Shown: positions 26,077 through 35,709, numbered from the stretch's first letter. The stretch is DNA of 64,000 bases from Gottfriedia solisilvae (GCF_002128405.1 NZ_NETJ01000003.1:372001-436000); one strand, 5' to 3'. Made by a program: numbers and translations. The notes: generated by a model not told the origin, from the sequence alone.

Positions 26077-27339
26077 ATGAAACAGTCGAAGAAATCAAAA
26101 GTATCAAAGTTTATTTTGATTGGCTATCTTGCATATATCATTTTTGTATTATTATACTTTTATGTTTTCACAGATTCTAACTTGCCAGCAAAATACAAAG
26201 GTACATTCGTTGATCCAAATACATTTATGGACCATAAAGAAGCTAAAATTAGTACAAGTTATAGTACACTTAAAAATGTTTTGTATTTTATTAGCATACC
26301 ATTGGATTGGATCGTTCTTTCACTTTTATTGTTAAGTGGTATTATTGGGAAATTAGGTGAATCATTAAAGAAACTGACTCGATTTCATTTTATTCAAGTA
26401 TTCCTCTATTTCTTTTTTGTTTCAGTCTTAACTTATTTAATCACATTACCTCTAGACTTATATCGTTTTAAACTTTCTACGAAATATGGATTAACCGTAC
26501 AATCTTTTAATAGTTGGATGAAGGATGAGATTATTGGATTTTGGGTAAATTTCGCTATTATGTACTTTGTCATTTATGTTGTGTATCTATTAATTAAAAA
26601 ACAACCGAAAAAATGGTGGATCACAACATGGTTATTAAGTATTCCATTCACTATTTTTCTTACATTTATTCAACCAGTAATCATAGACCCTTTATATAAT
26701 GACTTTTATCCATTAAAGGATAAGAAATTAGAAGAGAAAATCGTATCTTTAGCAAAAGAAGCAAATATTCCTGCTCATAGAGTGTACGAAGTGAATATGT
26801 CAGCTAAAACAACTACATATAATGCGTATGTAACTGGAATTGGTAAAAACGCTAGAATCGTTCTTTGGGATACTACACTTAAAGGGCTAACAGATGAAGA
26901 AATATTGTTTATCATGGCCCATGAAATGTCTCATTATGTTAATAAAGATATTTATAAAGCGATGTTTGGAACATTAGTTGGTAGTTTAGTCGGATTATTT
27001 ATTATTGATAGATTAATGAAGCTTACACTATCAAGGAATAGAGAATATAATTCACCTGATAAAATGATGGTTGTGTTAACGTTATTTTTATTATTTAGTG
27101 GAATCGTAGGATTTATCTCGGAACCAATTTCGAATGCAGTTTCAAGGCATGCCGAGAAAAAAGCAGATTTATATGCTGTTAAGCTGACCAATGATGCAGA
27201 AGCAGGTATCATTGCTTTTCAGAAATTATCAAAAAATAGCCTAACCCAAGTAGACCCACCATTCTTAGTAAAATTCTTCCGATATGATCATCCTACAATG
27301 TTAGAAAGAATGAAATATTTGGAGGAAGCTAAAAAATAA
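26077..27339 (+). CDS. yhfN: YhfN, M48-family membrane metalloprotease
   Basis: A 420-residue multi-span protein of the CAAX-protease-1/Ste24 type. Hydrophobic segments occur near residues 11-30, 65-90, 105-130, 155-175 and 185-210; the zinc motif HEMSH is in FIMAHEMSHYVNKD near residue 285, with the third ligand expected in SRHAEKKADLYAV near 355. It probably degrades misfolded or signal-bearing membrane proteins. A GGGGG-rich ribosome site precedes the ATG. It is convergent with the pst genes. Confidence 0.88.
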   Translation: MKQSKKSKVSKFILIGYLAYIIFVLLYFYVFTDSNLPAKYKGTFVDPNTFMDHKEAKISTSYSTLKNVLYFISIPLDWIVLSLLLLSGIIGKLGESLKKLTRFHFIQVFLYFFFVSVLTYLITLPLDLYRFKLSTKYGLTVQSFNSWMKDEIIGFWVNFAIMYFVIYVVYLLIKKQPKKWWITTWLLSIPFTIFLTFIQPVIIDPLYNDFYPLKDKKLEEKIVSLAKEANIPAHRVYEVNMSAKTTTYNAYVTGIGKNARIVLWDTTLKGLTDEEILFIMAHEMSHYVNKDIYKAMFGTLVGSLVGLFIIDRLMKLTLSRNREYNSPDKMMVVLTLFLLFSGIVGFISEPISNAVSRHAEKKADLYAVKLTNDAEAGIIAFQKLSKNSLTQVDPPFLVKFFRYDHPTMLERMKYLEEAKK

Positions 27340-27428
27340 TATAACTCTAAATTGAGTAATATAATTTTCAGTGAGAAATGAATAGAGAAAACGTAATAAT
27401 ACTTAGAACTAACTTAATAGTAGTTTAG

Positions 27429-27461
27429 AAAAAACACTTGGTATACTCCAAGTGTTTTTCT
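27429..27461. terminator. Bidirectional terminator between yhfN and pstA
   Basis: AAAAACACTTGG and CCAAGTGTTTTT form a near-perfect stem with A/T tracts on both sides. It ends the pst operon on the minus strand only a few bases after the pstA stop. Confidence 0.88.
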
Positions 27462-27468
27462 AATTTAT

Positions 27469-28344
27469 TTATTTTTTCTTAAACATAAAAGGAAGTCGTA
27501 ATACGATAGATAATAATAAAATGATAACAACAAGTAAAGCAGCTGATTGATCAGCAATTTTCATTGCATCCTCAACTAAAGCTTCAGATTGAATATACCA
27601 AAGCTGAACAGGAAGGGTAGCACCAGGACCAGTTAATGAGAAGTCCCACATTTTATCAGAGGCACTTGTACCACCTGCAAGTAAAATTACAGCTGATTCA
27701 CCCAATGCTCGACATGCTGTTAATGAGATACCAGTGAAAATTCCTTTTAATGCTGCTGGAAGTATGATTGTTATAATACAAGTTGCTTTTGATGCACCTA
27801 ATGAATAAGAGGCTTCGCGATAGCTTAGTGGTACATTACGAATTGATTCTTCAATAATACGTGTTAAGGCTGGTAAATTTAAGAATGATAGTGTAATTGC
27901 AGCTCCAATAACAGTTAATCCAACATCAAAAACTTCTACAAATAATACATAGCCGAATAATCCGAAAATAATTGAAGGCACGGATGCTAATGCTTCAACA
28001 CAAGTACTAATCCAATCAGTTAATTTATTTTGTTTTGCATACTCTGCTAAATAAATACCTGCACCAAGTCCGATCGGAATTGATATAACAAGTGAAATGA
28101 GTAAAATATAAAATGTGTTAAAAAGAAAAGGACCTACTCCTCCACCAGCATCTATTTCCTCTGGTAATCCTACGAGAAAATGAAAATCAATCGTTGTTAA
28201 TCCTTTACTCAGAATCTTCAATAATAAGAAAAGAATGATCCCAAAAGTAAAAATAGTAATTGATGATAAAAGGAGTTTCATAACTTTACTTATTGTTCTG
28301 TTTTTCTTAATGCTTTTTTCAATATTTATAGGAGTCCTAGTCAT
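27469..28344 (-). CDS. pstA: PstA, phosphate ABC transporter permease
   Basis: A permease of about 291 residues with six hydrophobic segments. The coupling-helix motif EESIRNVPLSYREASYSLGASK is near residue 185, and GIYLAEYAKQNK near 115 is typical of PstA. The ATG ending at 28344 is 7 bases after AAGGAG; the ATG ending at 28350 would overlap the pstC stop by four bases but lies only one base from the site. With PstC it forms the channel for inorganic phosphate. No ATPase gene follows: the next gene is the convergent yhfN. Confidence 0.9.
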   Translation of the reverse strand: MTRTPINIEKSIKKNRTISKVMKLLLSSITIFTFGIILFLLLKILSKGLTTIDFHFLVGLPEEIDAGGGVGPFLFNTFYILLISLVISIPIGLGAGIYLAEYAKQNKLTDWISTCVEALASVPSIIFGLFGYVLFVEVFDVGLTVIGAAITLSFLNLPALTRIIEESIRNVPLSYREASYSLGASKATCIITIILPAALKGIFTGISLTACRALGESAVILLAGGTSASDKMWDFSLTGPGATLPVQLWYIQSEALVEDAMKIADQSAALLVVIILLLSIVLRLPFMFKKK

Positions 28345-28346
28345 CT

Positions 28347-29267
28347 TCATGCTCCTTTTTTGCGTAAATTTCGGATGATAATTATTAATAATAGTGAGAT
28401 ACATAATAAGATAAAGGCCATCATATACAGTGCGTAATTCCAAGTAGAGTCATAGGATACATTTAATATTTCCATTACGATATTACTTGTAAGGACAGAA
28501 GTCGGCATTGTTAATGATTTTGCGATTTGTGCAGTGTTCCCAATAACCATGACTACGGCCATCGTTTCACCGATTGCGCGTGCCATTCCAAGAATAATTG
28601 CAGTTGTGACCCCAGAGCTAGAAGCCGGTATTAGAACTCTACGAATCATTTGAAAATGTGTACTTCCAAGTGCATAGCTTGCATCTTTTAAATCATTCGG
28701 AACGGCCATAAATGAATCTTCTGAGATTTTTACAACAGTTGGAATACACATCAATGTAAGAACGAGCGAAGCAGCTAGTAAACCACTACCTAAACCTGTC
28801 TGAAATGTGTCTCTAATTAATGGAATTAGTAAAGTTAAACCAATATAACCATACACAATGGATGGAATTCCAACTAAAATATCTAAAGTTAATGACAAAA
28901 AATTGCGAAGCCATACTGGCGCAAATTGCGTATTAAAGATCGCAATACTTAATGAAATTGGAACTGTAAATAATAAAGTCAATGCTGTTAAGCTCAATGT
29001 ACCGATTATGAAAGAACCAGCACCAAAGTGATTTTCATAAGGCTCCCATTTGAATGATAAGAAAAATTCTTTAAATGATACATCATGAAATACATGAATT
29101 CCGGTTTTCCCAATAAAATAAACAATTGTAAATAAAATAATTCCTAATATTAATGAACTACAAAAACAGGCTATTAGAAATGAACGATTAAAAATAGTAG
29201 ATTGAAATGTAGTTTTCTTTTGAGTTTGTCTGAAAACTTGAGATATTTCTACTTGTGGAATAGCCAT
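28347..29267 (-). CDS. pstC: PstC, phosphate ABC transporter permease
   Basis: A 306-residue permease. A cytoplasmic head of about 30 residues precedes the first membrane helix; GIPSIVYGYIGL and the coupling segment SFMAVPNDLKDASYALGSTHFQ are diagnostic. The ATG ending at 29267 has an excellent AAGGAGG site; the longer frame starting MKRRTFMAIP would read through that site. It partners PstA, whose start touches this stop codon. A hairpin separates it from pstS, which would favour higher expression of the binding protein. Confidence 0.92.
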   Translation of the reverse strand: MAIPQVEISQVFRQTQKKTTFQSTIFNRSFLIACFCSSLILGIILFTIVYFIGKTGIHVFHDVSFKEFFLSFKWEPYENHFGAGSFIIGTLSLTALTLLFTVPISLSIAIFNTQFAPVWLRNFLSLTLDILVGIPSIVYGYIGLTLLIPLIRDTFQTGLGSGLLAASLVLTLMCIPTVVKISEDSFMAVPNDLKDASYALGSTHFQMIRRVLIPASSSGVTTAIILGMARAIGETMAVVMVIGNTAQIAKSLTMPTSVLTSNIVMEILNVSYDSTWNYALYMMAFILLCISLLLIIIIRNLRKKGA

Positions 29268-29283
29268 GAATGTCCTCCTTTTC

Positions 29284-29322
29284 AAAAAACAAACCCCACA
29301 AATATGGGGCTTGTTTTATCTA
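29284..29322 (-). terminator. Intercistronic attenuator between pstS and pstC
   Basis: On the minus strand AACAAGCCCCA pairs with TGGGGTTTGTT, followed by a T-run, ending just before the pstC ribosome site. Partial termination here would leave excess pstS message. Confidence 0.8.
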
Positions 29323-29336
29323 TGCTTCTTATAAAA

Positions 29337-30212
29337 TTACTTCATCTCACTAACAGGAATGAATTTTAAGCTTTTAAGTGATTTGTTTTGGAATTTGCTG
29401 CTTTGCATAAATTTGATGAATTTCATATTCGCTTCTGAAACATTACTCTTTGTAATTAAATATCCGTAACCCCAAACTGGGTATTTTTTAGCTTTTACAT
29501 TTTCAACAGTTGCTTTCACGCCATTATAGCTTAATGCTTTTAACCCACTTGAAGGTGTAATATAAGCTAAATCAATATAACCGATTCCATAATCGTCTCC
29601 AGCAACTTTAGATTTCATTAATCCACTACTTGAAACCTTCTCTACGTTTGATCCAGAATCCTTAATATCTTCCCCTTTTAATGCTTTTTTCTCAAAGTTT
29701 ACACGTGTACCTGAACCAATACTTCTAGTGTAAACATTGATTTTTTTATCAGGACCGCCAACTTGTTTCCAATTCGTAATTTTACCTGTGTAGATATCTT
29801 GTAGCTCTGAAGTTGAAAGATCACTTACAGGATTATTTTTACTTACCACTGCTGCAAACGGGATAACCGCAATTTTGTAAGCTTTTAAATCAGAGAATGT
29901 AGGTAATCCAGTTACTTTTTCAGATGTCGCATCCCAGTCAGCTGCACCAATCGTTGCTGAACCTTTTTTAACTGCCTGTGGTCCAGCGATTGAAGAAGAA
30001 CCAGATACAGAAATTTTAATTTTTGGATTTGATTTTTTAAATTCTTTAGAAGCTTGGTTTGTTAAAGGAAGTAATGCAGTAGAACCAGCGATAACGATAC
30101 GATTTTTATCAATTGCAGCTCCAACATTGTCCTTTGTATAAGTATTACTTGCACCAAATGCAAGAGCAGTTGTTAATACAGCGATAGATAGTTTTTTTGT
30201 CATCATTTTCAT
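29337..30212 (-). CDS. pstS: PstS-type phosphate-binding protein without a lipobox
   Basis: A 291-residue substrate-binding protein. The ligand loops are visible: IAGSTALLPLTNQASKEF near residue 42, SGSSSIAGPQAVKKGSATIGAADWD near 75, and TRSIGSGTR near 160. The N-terminus MKMMTKKLSIAVLTTALAFGASN looks like an export signal, but no cysteine follows it and the sequence contains none, so the usual lipid anchor of Gram-positive binding proteins is missing. It may be secreted or held by an uncleaved signal. AAAGGGGA precedes the ATG. It is the second gene of the operon started by the PHO-box promoter. Confidence 0.88.
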   Translation of the reverse strand: MKMMTKKLSIAVLTTALAFGASNTYTKDNVGAAIDKNRIVIAGSTALLPLTNQASKEFKKSNPKIKISVSGSSSIAGPQAVKKGSATIGAADWDATSEKVTGLPTFSDLKAYKIAVIPFAAVVSKNNPVSDLSTSELQDIYTGKITNWKQVGGPDKKINVYTRSIGSGTRVNFEKKALKGEDIKDSGSNVEKVSSSGLMKSKVAGDDYGIGYIDLAYITPSSGLKALSYNGVKATVENVKAKKYPVWGYGYLITKSNVSEANMKFIKFMQSSKFQNKSLKSLKFIPVSEMK

Positions 30213-30233
30213 GTTTGATTTCCCCTTTATTAT

Positions 30234-31667
30234 TTACTTAGTAATGTAAAGTACTTTTCCGTTATTGACGAAGGCTGTTTTTTCTTCGCCATCATCTCCA
30301 TAAGTGAAGGCTAGCTTAGTTGTAGAAGTTGCTGTAATTGAGTTGATTGTTTTATTTGTTTTAAAAATCGGTTTTAACAAGCCGCTTTCTGTTAATTCAA
30401 ATACTTGATCACCTGATGCGAACGACTGTACAAGCAAAACTTTTCCATCCATTGTTTTCGTTAATATATGGAATTGTTTTCCGTTAAAGAGTGTCATCGT
30501 TTGGTTATTTAATGGGTTTTGAACAAGCAGTTTTGTTAATGCATTCTCATCATCCGTATTTTGAGATAAATAACTAATGAAACCACTTGGAAGAACTGTT
30601 GGATAAATTTTGTTATCAGGTGTATTTGTTAATTGCACAGCGGTTGCCGTAGCGACAGATGTATCAATTGACCATAGATCTTGGCCAGCAGTTGAATCAT
30701 CAATTACTGTCGTTTCACCTGTTTCAGGGTCAACTGTAGAAGTCGCTGTTTTTGTAACAGAATATACAAATTTTAATGGTGCTTCTGATGCAATCACTAA
30801 ATCTGATTTATTTTCTACTTTGTCAGCTGCTAATGTTTTAAATTCACCTGAAGCTAAATCTAGTTGTGAGATGGTTGTATTTTTATCTCCTTCAATAAAG
30901 AAAAGCTTCTTAGAATCCCCAGACCAAATTAAACCAGTTTTTGGTTCTACATTTTTATCGAACTTAGTTACTTTAAATGTTTTTAAATCAATCGTGTTAA
31001 TGATTCCTTCGTCATCAACGAAAACAGCACTGTTACCATTATTTGAAACAATTAAGTCTTGGTATGGTAATGTCTTTTCAATTTTCATTGAAATTGGATT
31101 CAGAATATAAGATTGTAAAGTATCTTCTGTATCACCAGTTACTAATAGCTTTCCACCAGCTATAAATTGTGTTTCATATGTATCAGCTTGGATTAGTTTT
31201 GTTGAACTGATATATAACATTGAAGAATTTTCTGTTTTTATAACTTCTTTTCCAAAAACAGAAGCAAACACCTTCGCATCACCAAATGGAACACCCTTAT
31301 GATTTACGATTGATAGATTGAATTTCTTATTGTTTAACAGAGTTGAGTTTGATTTGAAATTGAATTGTAAGCTTGTTTTTGTTTTACCGGAGACCAATTT
31401 ATATTCAATGGAGTTCGTTTTCTTGTTGAGGTTAGATGTAATTTTTAAAGCTGTGCTTAAATCCTTTAAAGAATATAATTCTTTGCTACCGTGTTTGATC
31501 GTTGCAATATTTTTTAATGAACCGTCAACTGAGATCTGTTTTTTTGCTGTTACATAATTTACTGATGATACTTTGGATGCAGCATGCACAGAATCATGAA
31601 GGGTCGGTATTACTTGGCTCGTTATGATTGTAGAAGCTACAACAAGAGCTGGAATTACTTTCTTCAT
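30234..31667 (-). CDS. Secreted protein with copper-amine-oxidase-like N-terminal domain and beta-propeller-like repeats, first gene of pst operon
   Basis: A 477-residue exported protein starting MKKVIPALVVASTIITSQVI with a type I signal peptide (cleavage near HAAS). Residues about 35-155 resemble the copper-amine-oxidase N-terminal-like domain seen in many Firmicute wall-associated proteins (VDGSLKNIATIKHGSKELYSLKDL). The rest is beta-rich with repeating units such as SGDSKKLFFIEGDKNTTISQLDLASGEF, suggesting a TolB/WD40-like propeller. The ATG ending at 31667 follows AGGGGGA; the longer frame upstream has no ribosome site and runs into the promoter. It lies 21 bases before pstS. A role in phosphate scavenging or sensing is inferred from context alone. 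The specific function is unknown. Confidence 0.75.
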   Translation of the reverse strand: MKKVIPALVVASTIITSQVIPTLHDSVHAASKVSSVNYVTAKKQISVDGSLKNIATIKHGSKELYSLKDLSTALKITSNLNKKTNSIEYKLVSGKTKTSLQFNFKSNSTLLNNKKFNLSIVNHKGVPFGDAKVFASVFGKEVIKTENSSMLYISSTKLIQADTYETQFIAGGKLLVTGDTEDTLQSYILNPISMKIEKTLPYQDLIVSNNGNSAVFVDDEGIINTIDLKTFKVTKFDKNVEPKTGLIWSGDSKKLFFIEGDKNTTISQLDLASGEFKTLAADKVENKSDLVIASEAPLKFVYSVTKTATSTVDPETGETTVIDDSTAGQDLWSIDTSVATATAVQLTNTPDNKIYPTVLPSGFISYLSQNTDDENALTKLLVQNPLNNQTMTLFNGKQFHILTKTMDGKVLLVQSFASGDQVFELTESGLLKPIFKTNKTINSITATSTTKLAFTYGDDGEEKTAFVNNGKVLYITK

Positions 31668-31734
31668 TTTCTTTCCCCCTAGGAATTTAGTAATGTTTAT
31701 TACAATGTTAATCCTACATTTGAAATGTTGAGGA

Positions 31735-31785
31735 AATATAAAGAAGTCAGAATGTTTTGTAAAAAACTGGTAAATAGTTTGTGAA
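31735..31785 (-). promoter_or_regulatory. PHO box (PhoP-type repeats) and -10 of the pst operon
   Basis: On the minus strand four hexamers TTCACA, TTTACC, TTTACA and TTCTGA start exactly 11 bases apart (31785, 31774, 31763, 31752). Six bases later comes TATATT (31740-31735). This matches the Bacillus PhoP-activated promoter plan, where TT(A/C/T)A(C/T)A-like repeats replace the -35 element. Confidence 0.8.
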
Positions 31786-31863
31786 CATTCTTTTTTTTTC
31801 TGATTATTGTTGTCGAAAATTCTTTGGAAAAATTTTCTGAATTTAATATCCATTTTGAATAGT

Positions 31864-31904
31864 CTGTTATATAATAAATCAAGAAAGTAAAAACTGTTAT
31901 ATAA
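31864..31904 (+). promoter_or_regulatory. Direct repeat in the aceBA leader
   Basis: CTGTTATATAA occurs at 31864-31874 and 31894-31904, 30 bases apart; the first copy runs into TATAAT (31870-31875), a possible -10. It lies just before the aceB ribosome site. Operator or promoter duplication cannot be told apart. Confidence 0.4.
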
Positions 31905-31922
31905 CTGGAACGGAGGAAATGT

Positions 31923-33509
31923 ATGACTACTGAGCTATCGGGAATTAAAGTACTTGGTAATCAAGTAGAGAGATCAGCTGACATTTTGACGAATGAAGCA
32001 CTACGGTTTCTACAGGAGCTACATGAGCATTTTGAAAATCGTAGGCAGCAATTACTTTTAAGTAGAAAAGAGAGAATGAATTTTTTACAAAATGGAGGGA
32101 GGCTTTGTTTTTTAGAGGAAACAAAGCATATTCGTGAAAGTGATTGGACAATTGCTCCATTACCTTCTGATTTACAGGACAGAAGAGTAGAGATTACAGG
32201 ACCTGTCGATCGAAAAATGATCATAAACGCATTAAACTCAGATGCATTTGTGTTTATGGCTGATTTTGAAGATGCAACTTCACCGACATGGGAAAATATC
32301 ATTTCAGGTCAAGTTAATTTAAGAGATGCAGTGAACAGAACAATATCACTTGAATCAAAAGGAAAAACCTATTCATTAAAAGAGAAGCCTGCTGTACTAA
32401 TTGTCAGACCTAGAGGATGGCATTTAGATGAAAAACACATCACTGTTAATGGTGTTTCAATGTCTGGTAGTTTAGTTGATTTTGGACTTTATTTTTTCCA
32501 CAATGCAAAGCAGTCGATTGCAAATGGATCTGGCCCATATTTTTATCTACCTAAAATGGAAAGCTATCTAGAGGCTCGACTTTGGAATGATGTGTTTGTA
32601 TTTGCTCAGGATAAATTAAATATTCCAGGGGGAACGATTAAAGCAACTGTATTAATTGAAACGATTGCTGCATCGTTTGAAATGGAAGAGATTTTATACG
32701 AATTAAAAGAACATTCTGCGGGATTTAATTGTGGTAGATGGGACTATATTTTTAGTTTTATTAAAATGATGCGTTATGACAAAACTATGATTCTTCCAGA
32801 CCGATCTGTTGTCACAATGGAAGTTCCATTTATGCGCGCTTATTCTCAAAAAGTTATTCAAACTTGTCATAAGAGAAATGCACCAGCAATTGGTGGAATG
32901 GCAGCGCAGATCCCAATTAAAGATGATGAAGAAAAAAATGAAATTGCATTTGAAAAAGTTAAACGAGATAAAGAACGTGAAGCAAGAGACGGACATGATG
33001 GAACTTGGGTAGCACATCCTGGACTTGTGCCAGTCGCTCTAGAACAATTCAACCGCTATATGCCAACACAAAATCAAATTCACAGAAAACGTGAAGATGT
33101 AAATGTAACTGAGACGGATTTAGTCGAGCTACCTAGTGGGGGAATTACCGAACAAGGACTTCGAACGAATATAACAGTTGCCATTCAATATATTGAAGCT
33201 TGGTTAAGTGGTCGTGGTGCAGTGCCACTTTACAATTTAATGGAAGATGCAGCTACTGCAGAAATTTCACGTGCTCAGATTTGGCAATGGATCCGTCATG
33301 AAAAAGGTGTGTTAGAGGATGGTACAAACATAACGCTTGAGTTTGTTGATTTGTTAAAACAGGAAGAAATGATGAAGCTAGAACTTGAGCTTGGCAAAGA
33401 GCTTTTTGAACGAAAACATTTTAAAAAAGCAATTGAGTTATTTGATGATCTAATTAGCAATGATGAGTTTGCTGATTTTCTAACTTTAAAAGGATATGAC
33501 TACCTATAA
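31923..33509 (+). CDS. aceB: Malate synthase A
   Basis: A 528-residue malate synthase A condensing glyoxylate with acetyl-CoA. The family signature [15 protein letters not shown] lies near residue 215, [14 protein letters not shown] near 117 holds metal-binding acids, and [11 protein letters not shown] near 360 is strongly conserved. The catalytic Asp is expected in [24 protein letters not shown] precedes the ATG. It lies 19 bases before aceA, so the glyoxylate bypass is one transcription unit. As I recall, B. subtilis lacks this shunt, while B. cereus and B. licheniformis have it. Confidence 0.95.
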   Translation: MTTELSGIKVLGNQVERSADILTNEALRFLQELHEHFENRRQQLLLSRKERMNFLQNGGRLCFLEETKHIRESDWTIAPLPSDLQDRRVEITGPVDRKMIINALNSDAFVFMADFEDATSPTWENIISGQVNLRDAVNRTISLESKGKTYSLKEKPAVLIVRPRGWHLDEKHITVNGVSMSGSLVDFGLYFFHNAKQSIANGSGPYFYLPKMESYLEARLWNDVFVFAQDKLNIPGGTIKATVLIETIAASFEMEEILYELKEHSAGFNCGRWDYIFSFIKMMRYDKTMILPDRSVVTMEVPFMRAYSQKVIQTCHKRNAPAIGGMAAQIPIKDDEEKNEIAFEKVKRDKEREARDGHDGTWVAHPGLVPVALEQFNRYMPTQNQIHRKREDVNVTETDLVELPSGGITEQGLRTNITVAIQYIEAWLSGRGAVPLYNLMEDAATAEISRAQIWQWIRHEKGVLEDGTNITLEFVDLLKQEEMMKLELELGKELFERKHFKKAIELFDDLISNDEFADFLTLKGYDYL

Positions 33510-33528
33510 TTCCAAGGAGGAAATGAAA

Positions 33529-34818
33529 ATGACAAATAATCGTGAAAAACGTATTGCAGAATTACAAGAAAGCTGGGAATTTGACTCAAGATGGAATGGT
33601 GTTACTCGTCCATATTCTGCAGCGGAAGTAATTAAATTAAGAGGTTCTATTGATATAGAGCATACTTTAGCAAGACGTGGTTCTGAAAAACTGTGGAAAT
33701 TATTAAATGAAGAAAATTATGTAAACGCATTAGGTGCTTTAACTGGTAACCAAGCGATTCAACAAGTGAAAGCTGGATTAAAAGCAATTTATTTAAGTGG
33801 TTGGCAGGTAGCTGCTGATGCAAATTTATCTGGTCAAATGTATCCTGACCAAAGTCTATACCCTGCGAACTCAGTTCCTGCGGTAGTAAAACGTATCAAT
33901 CAAGCTTTCCAACGTGCGGATCAAATTCAATATGTTGAAGGTGGAGAAGAGTTAGATTATTTTGCACCGATTGTTGCTGACGCAGAAGCTGGTTTTGGTG
34001 GACAATTAAATGTATTTGAATTAATGAAAGGCATGATTGAAGCAGGTGCGGCAGGAGTACACTTTGAAGACCAATTATCTTCAGAGAAAAAATGTGGCCA
34101 TTTAGGCGGAAAAGTTCTATTACCAACTCAAACTGCAATTCGCAATTTAATTTCTGCTAGATTAGCAGCTGATGTTATGGGTGTTCCGACTATCATTGTT
34201 GCACGTACTGATGCGGATGCAGCTGACTTAATTACGAGTGATATCGACCCTGTTGATCAACAATTTATTACTGGAGACAGAACTCCTGAAGGATTTTATC
34301 GTACGAGAGCGGGATTAGACCAAGCAATTGCTCGTGGTCTAGCATATGCTCCTTATGCAGATTTAATTTGGTGTGAAACGTCAGAACCAAATTTAGAAGA
34401 TGCGAAACGTTTTGCAGATGAAATTCATGCACAATTCCCAGGGAAACTTTTAGCATATAATTGTTCTCCATCATTTAACTGGAAGAAGAAATTAGATGAT
34501 GAAACAATTGAAACATTCCAACAGCAAATTGCTGAAATGGGCTACAAATTCCAATTCGTAACACTTGCAGGTTTCCATGCACTAAACTTCGGGATGTTTG
34601 AATTAGCTCGAAAGTACAAAGAAAGAGGAATGGGAGCATATTCTGAATTACAACAAGCAGAGTTTGCTAGTGAACAATTCGGTTACACTGCAACACGTCA
34701 CCAACGCGAAGTTGGTACTGGTTACTTTGATGAAGTTGCTCAAGTAATCTCAGGTGGAACTTCTTCAACTACAGCATTAAAAGGATCTACTGAAGAGGAA
34801 CAATTTACAGAAAAATAA
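33529..34818 (+). CDS. aceA: Isocitrate lyase
   Basis: A 429-residue isocitrate lyase, cleaving isocitrate to succinate and glyoxylate. The catalytic motif [11 protein letters not shown] (K-K-C-G-H) is near residue 190; ADAEAGFGG and [11 protein letters not shown] hold metal-binding residues, and the C-terminal [10 protein letters not shown] is characteristic. The ATG at 33529 is 8 bases after AAGGAGG; an ATG two codons earlier is too close to the site. It forms the second half of the glyoxylate operon and is closed by a strong terminator. Confidence 0.96.
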   Translation: MTNNREKRIAELQESWEFDSRWNGVTRPYSAAEVIKLRGSIDIEHTLARRGSEKLWKLLNEENYVNALGALTGNQAIQQVKAGLKAIYLSGWQVAADANLSGQMYPDQSLYPANSVPAVVKRINQAFQRADQIQYVEGGEELDYFAPIVADAEAGFGGQLNVFELMKGMIEAGAAGVHFEDQLSSEKKCGHLGGKVLLPTQTAIRNLISARLAADVMGVPTIIVARTDADAADLITSDIDPVDQQFITGDRTPEGFYRTRAGLDQAIARGLAYAPYADLIWCETSEPNLEDAKRFADEIHAQFPGKLLAYNCSPSFNWKKKLDDETIETFQQQIAEMGYKFQFVTLAGFHALNFGMFELARKYKERGMGAYSELQQAEFASEQFGYTATRHQREVGTGYFDEVAQVISGGTSSTTALKGSTEEEQFTEK

Positions 34819-34825
34819 TAAGTAA

Positions 34826-34872
34826 AAAAAGCCATTTATTTCACATTTAAGTAGAAATAAGTGGCTTTTTTG
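34826..34872 (+). terminator. Terminator of aceBA
   Basis: AAAAAAGCCA...TTATTTC pairs with GAAATAA...TGGCTTTTTT in a long hairpin ending in T's, just after the aceA stop. Confidence 0.88.
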
Positions 34873-34914
34873 CAATTAAACTTTAGTAAACTTCGACAAT
34901 TTTGTTAAAGGTTT

Positions 34915-34955
34915 CACAAAAAAGATTTTCGCCCTTTGAATTATGTTAATATACT
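34915..34955 (+). promoter_or_regulatory. Possible comK promoter with an upstream AT-box
   Basis: TTCGCC (34928-34933), 16-base spacer, TATACT (34950-34955). Overlapping the -35, AAAAAAGATTTT approaches the ComK-box half AAAA-N5-TTTT with one mismatch. A weak -35 with an AT-box would suit autoactivation, but the second box is not clear. Confidence 0.3.
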
Positions 34956-35061
34956 TCTAGCAACCTTGTATTTACATAATTTCGACTTAATAATATTGTA
35001 ATCTTTTATTTCATCGCATGAAGACATTACTATTTTATGAATTAAAAGGAGGAATCAAAGA

Positions 35062-35637
35062 ATGAATCATGTGAAAGGTAAGGTAAAAGTATTAACTGAG
35101 TACGAAATTAATAAATCGACTATGGCAATCATTCCAGAGTATACAGTTGATTTAGCAGTTGTTTCTAAAATATATGAAACAGATGATAATTTCTATGTAT
35201 TAATGAAACCAATCGAAATAATTGAAAGAAGCTGCGCTTATTTTGGGTCCAGCTACAAAGGCAGGCGTGAAGGAACCAAGCAAATGATATCAATTACGCA
35301 CAAGCCACCAATTGCCATAAGTGCAATGAATCAAATATTCTTTTTCCCCACTTCCTCATCACTAAAAATTGAATGTTCCTGGATTTCCTACAACCACGTC
35401 TCGAACTTCAAAGGTGGAAAATACAATCGTTCAATTGTCCAATTTTTTAATGGAGTAGAAATACCTCTAGAAATTTCCCGCGGGTCCTTTGAAAATCAAC
35501 TATACAGAACAGCACACCTAAGAGCCATCTATGAAGATCGTTTAAACCCTGAAAACATTCAACAGAAAACATATAAGCTAATCCCAGACAAAGAGATCAC
35601 ATCCTATTTAAAGGGTGAAATGATACACGAAAAATAG
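35062..35637 (+). CDS. comK: ComK, competence transcription factor
   Basis: A 191-residue protein, the length of B. subtilis ComK (192). Diagnostic segments include NKSTMAIIPEY, IEIIERSCAYFGSSYKGRREGTK, KPPIAISAMNQIFFFPTSS and ISRGSFENQLYRTAHLR. ComK binds AT-boxes and activates the DNA uptake genes. The frame is intact from an AAAGGAGG-led ATG to a terminator. addAB, whose products repair and recombine DNA and which ComK controls in B. subtilis, lie 7 kb downstream. The C-terminus looks complete. Confidence 0.95.
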   Translation: MNHVKGKVKVLTEYEINKSTMAIIPEYTVDLAVVSKIYETDDNFYVLMKPIEIIERSCAYFGSSYKGRREGTKQMISITHKPPIAISAMNQIFFFPTSSSLKIECSWISYNHVSNFKGGKYNRSIVQFFNGVEIPLEISRGSFENQLYRTAHLRAIYEDRLNPENIQQKTYKLIPDKEITSYLKGEMIHEK

Positions 35638-35654
35638 AATTAAAAGATAAAAGA

Positions 35655-35693
35655 TAAAAAACTACTTTAAATAAAGTAGTTTTTTATTTTTGT
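35655..35693 (+). terminator. Terminator after comK
   Basis: AAAACTACTTTA pairs with TAAAGTAGTTTT, followed by more T's. Confidence 0.88.
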
Positions 35694-35709
35694 AACAAGC
35701 AACATAGGC

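Noticed and set aside
30610-31110. 166-codon plus-strand ORF opposite the secreted pst-operon protein
   Set aside because: Antisense shadow: no ribosome site, low-complexity Ser/Val composition, and the minus-strand gene has signal peptide, ribosome site and promoter.
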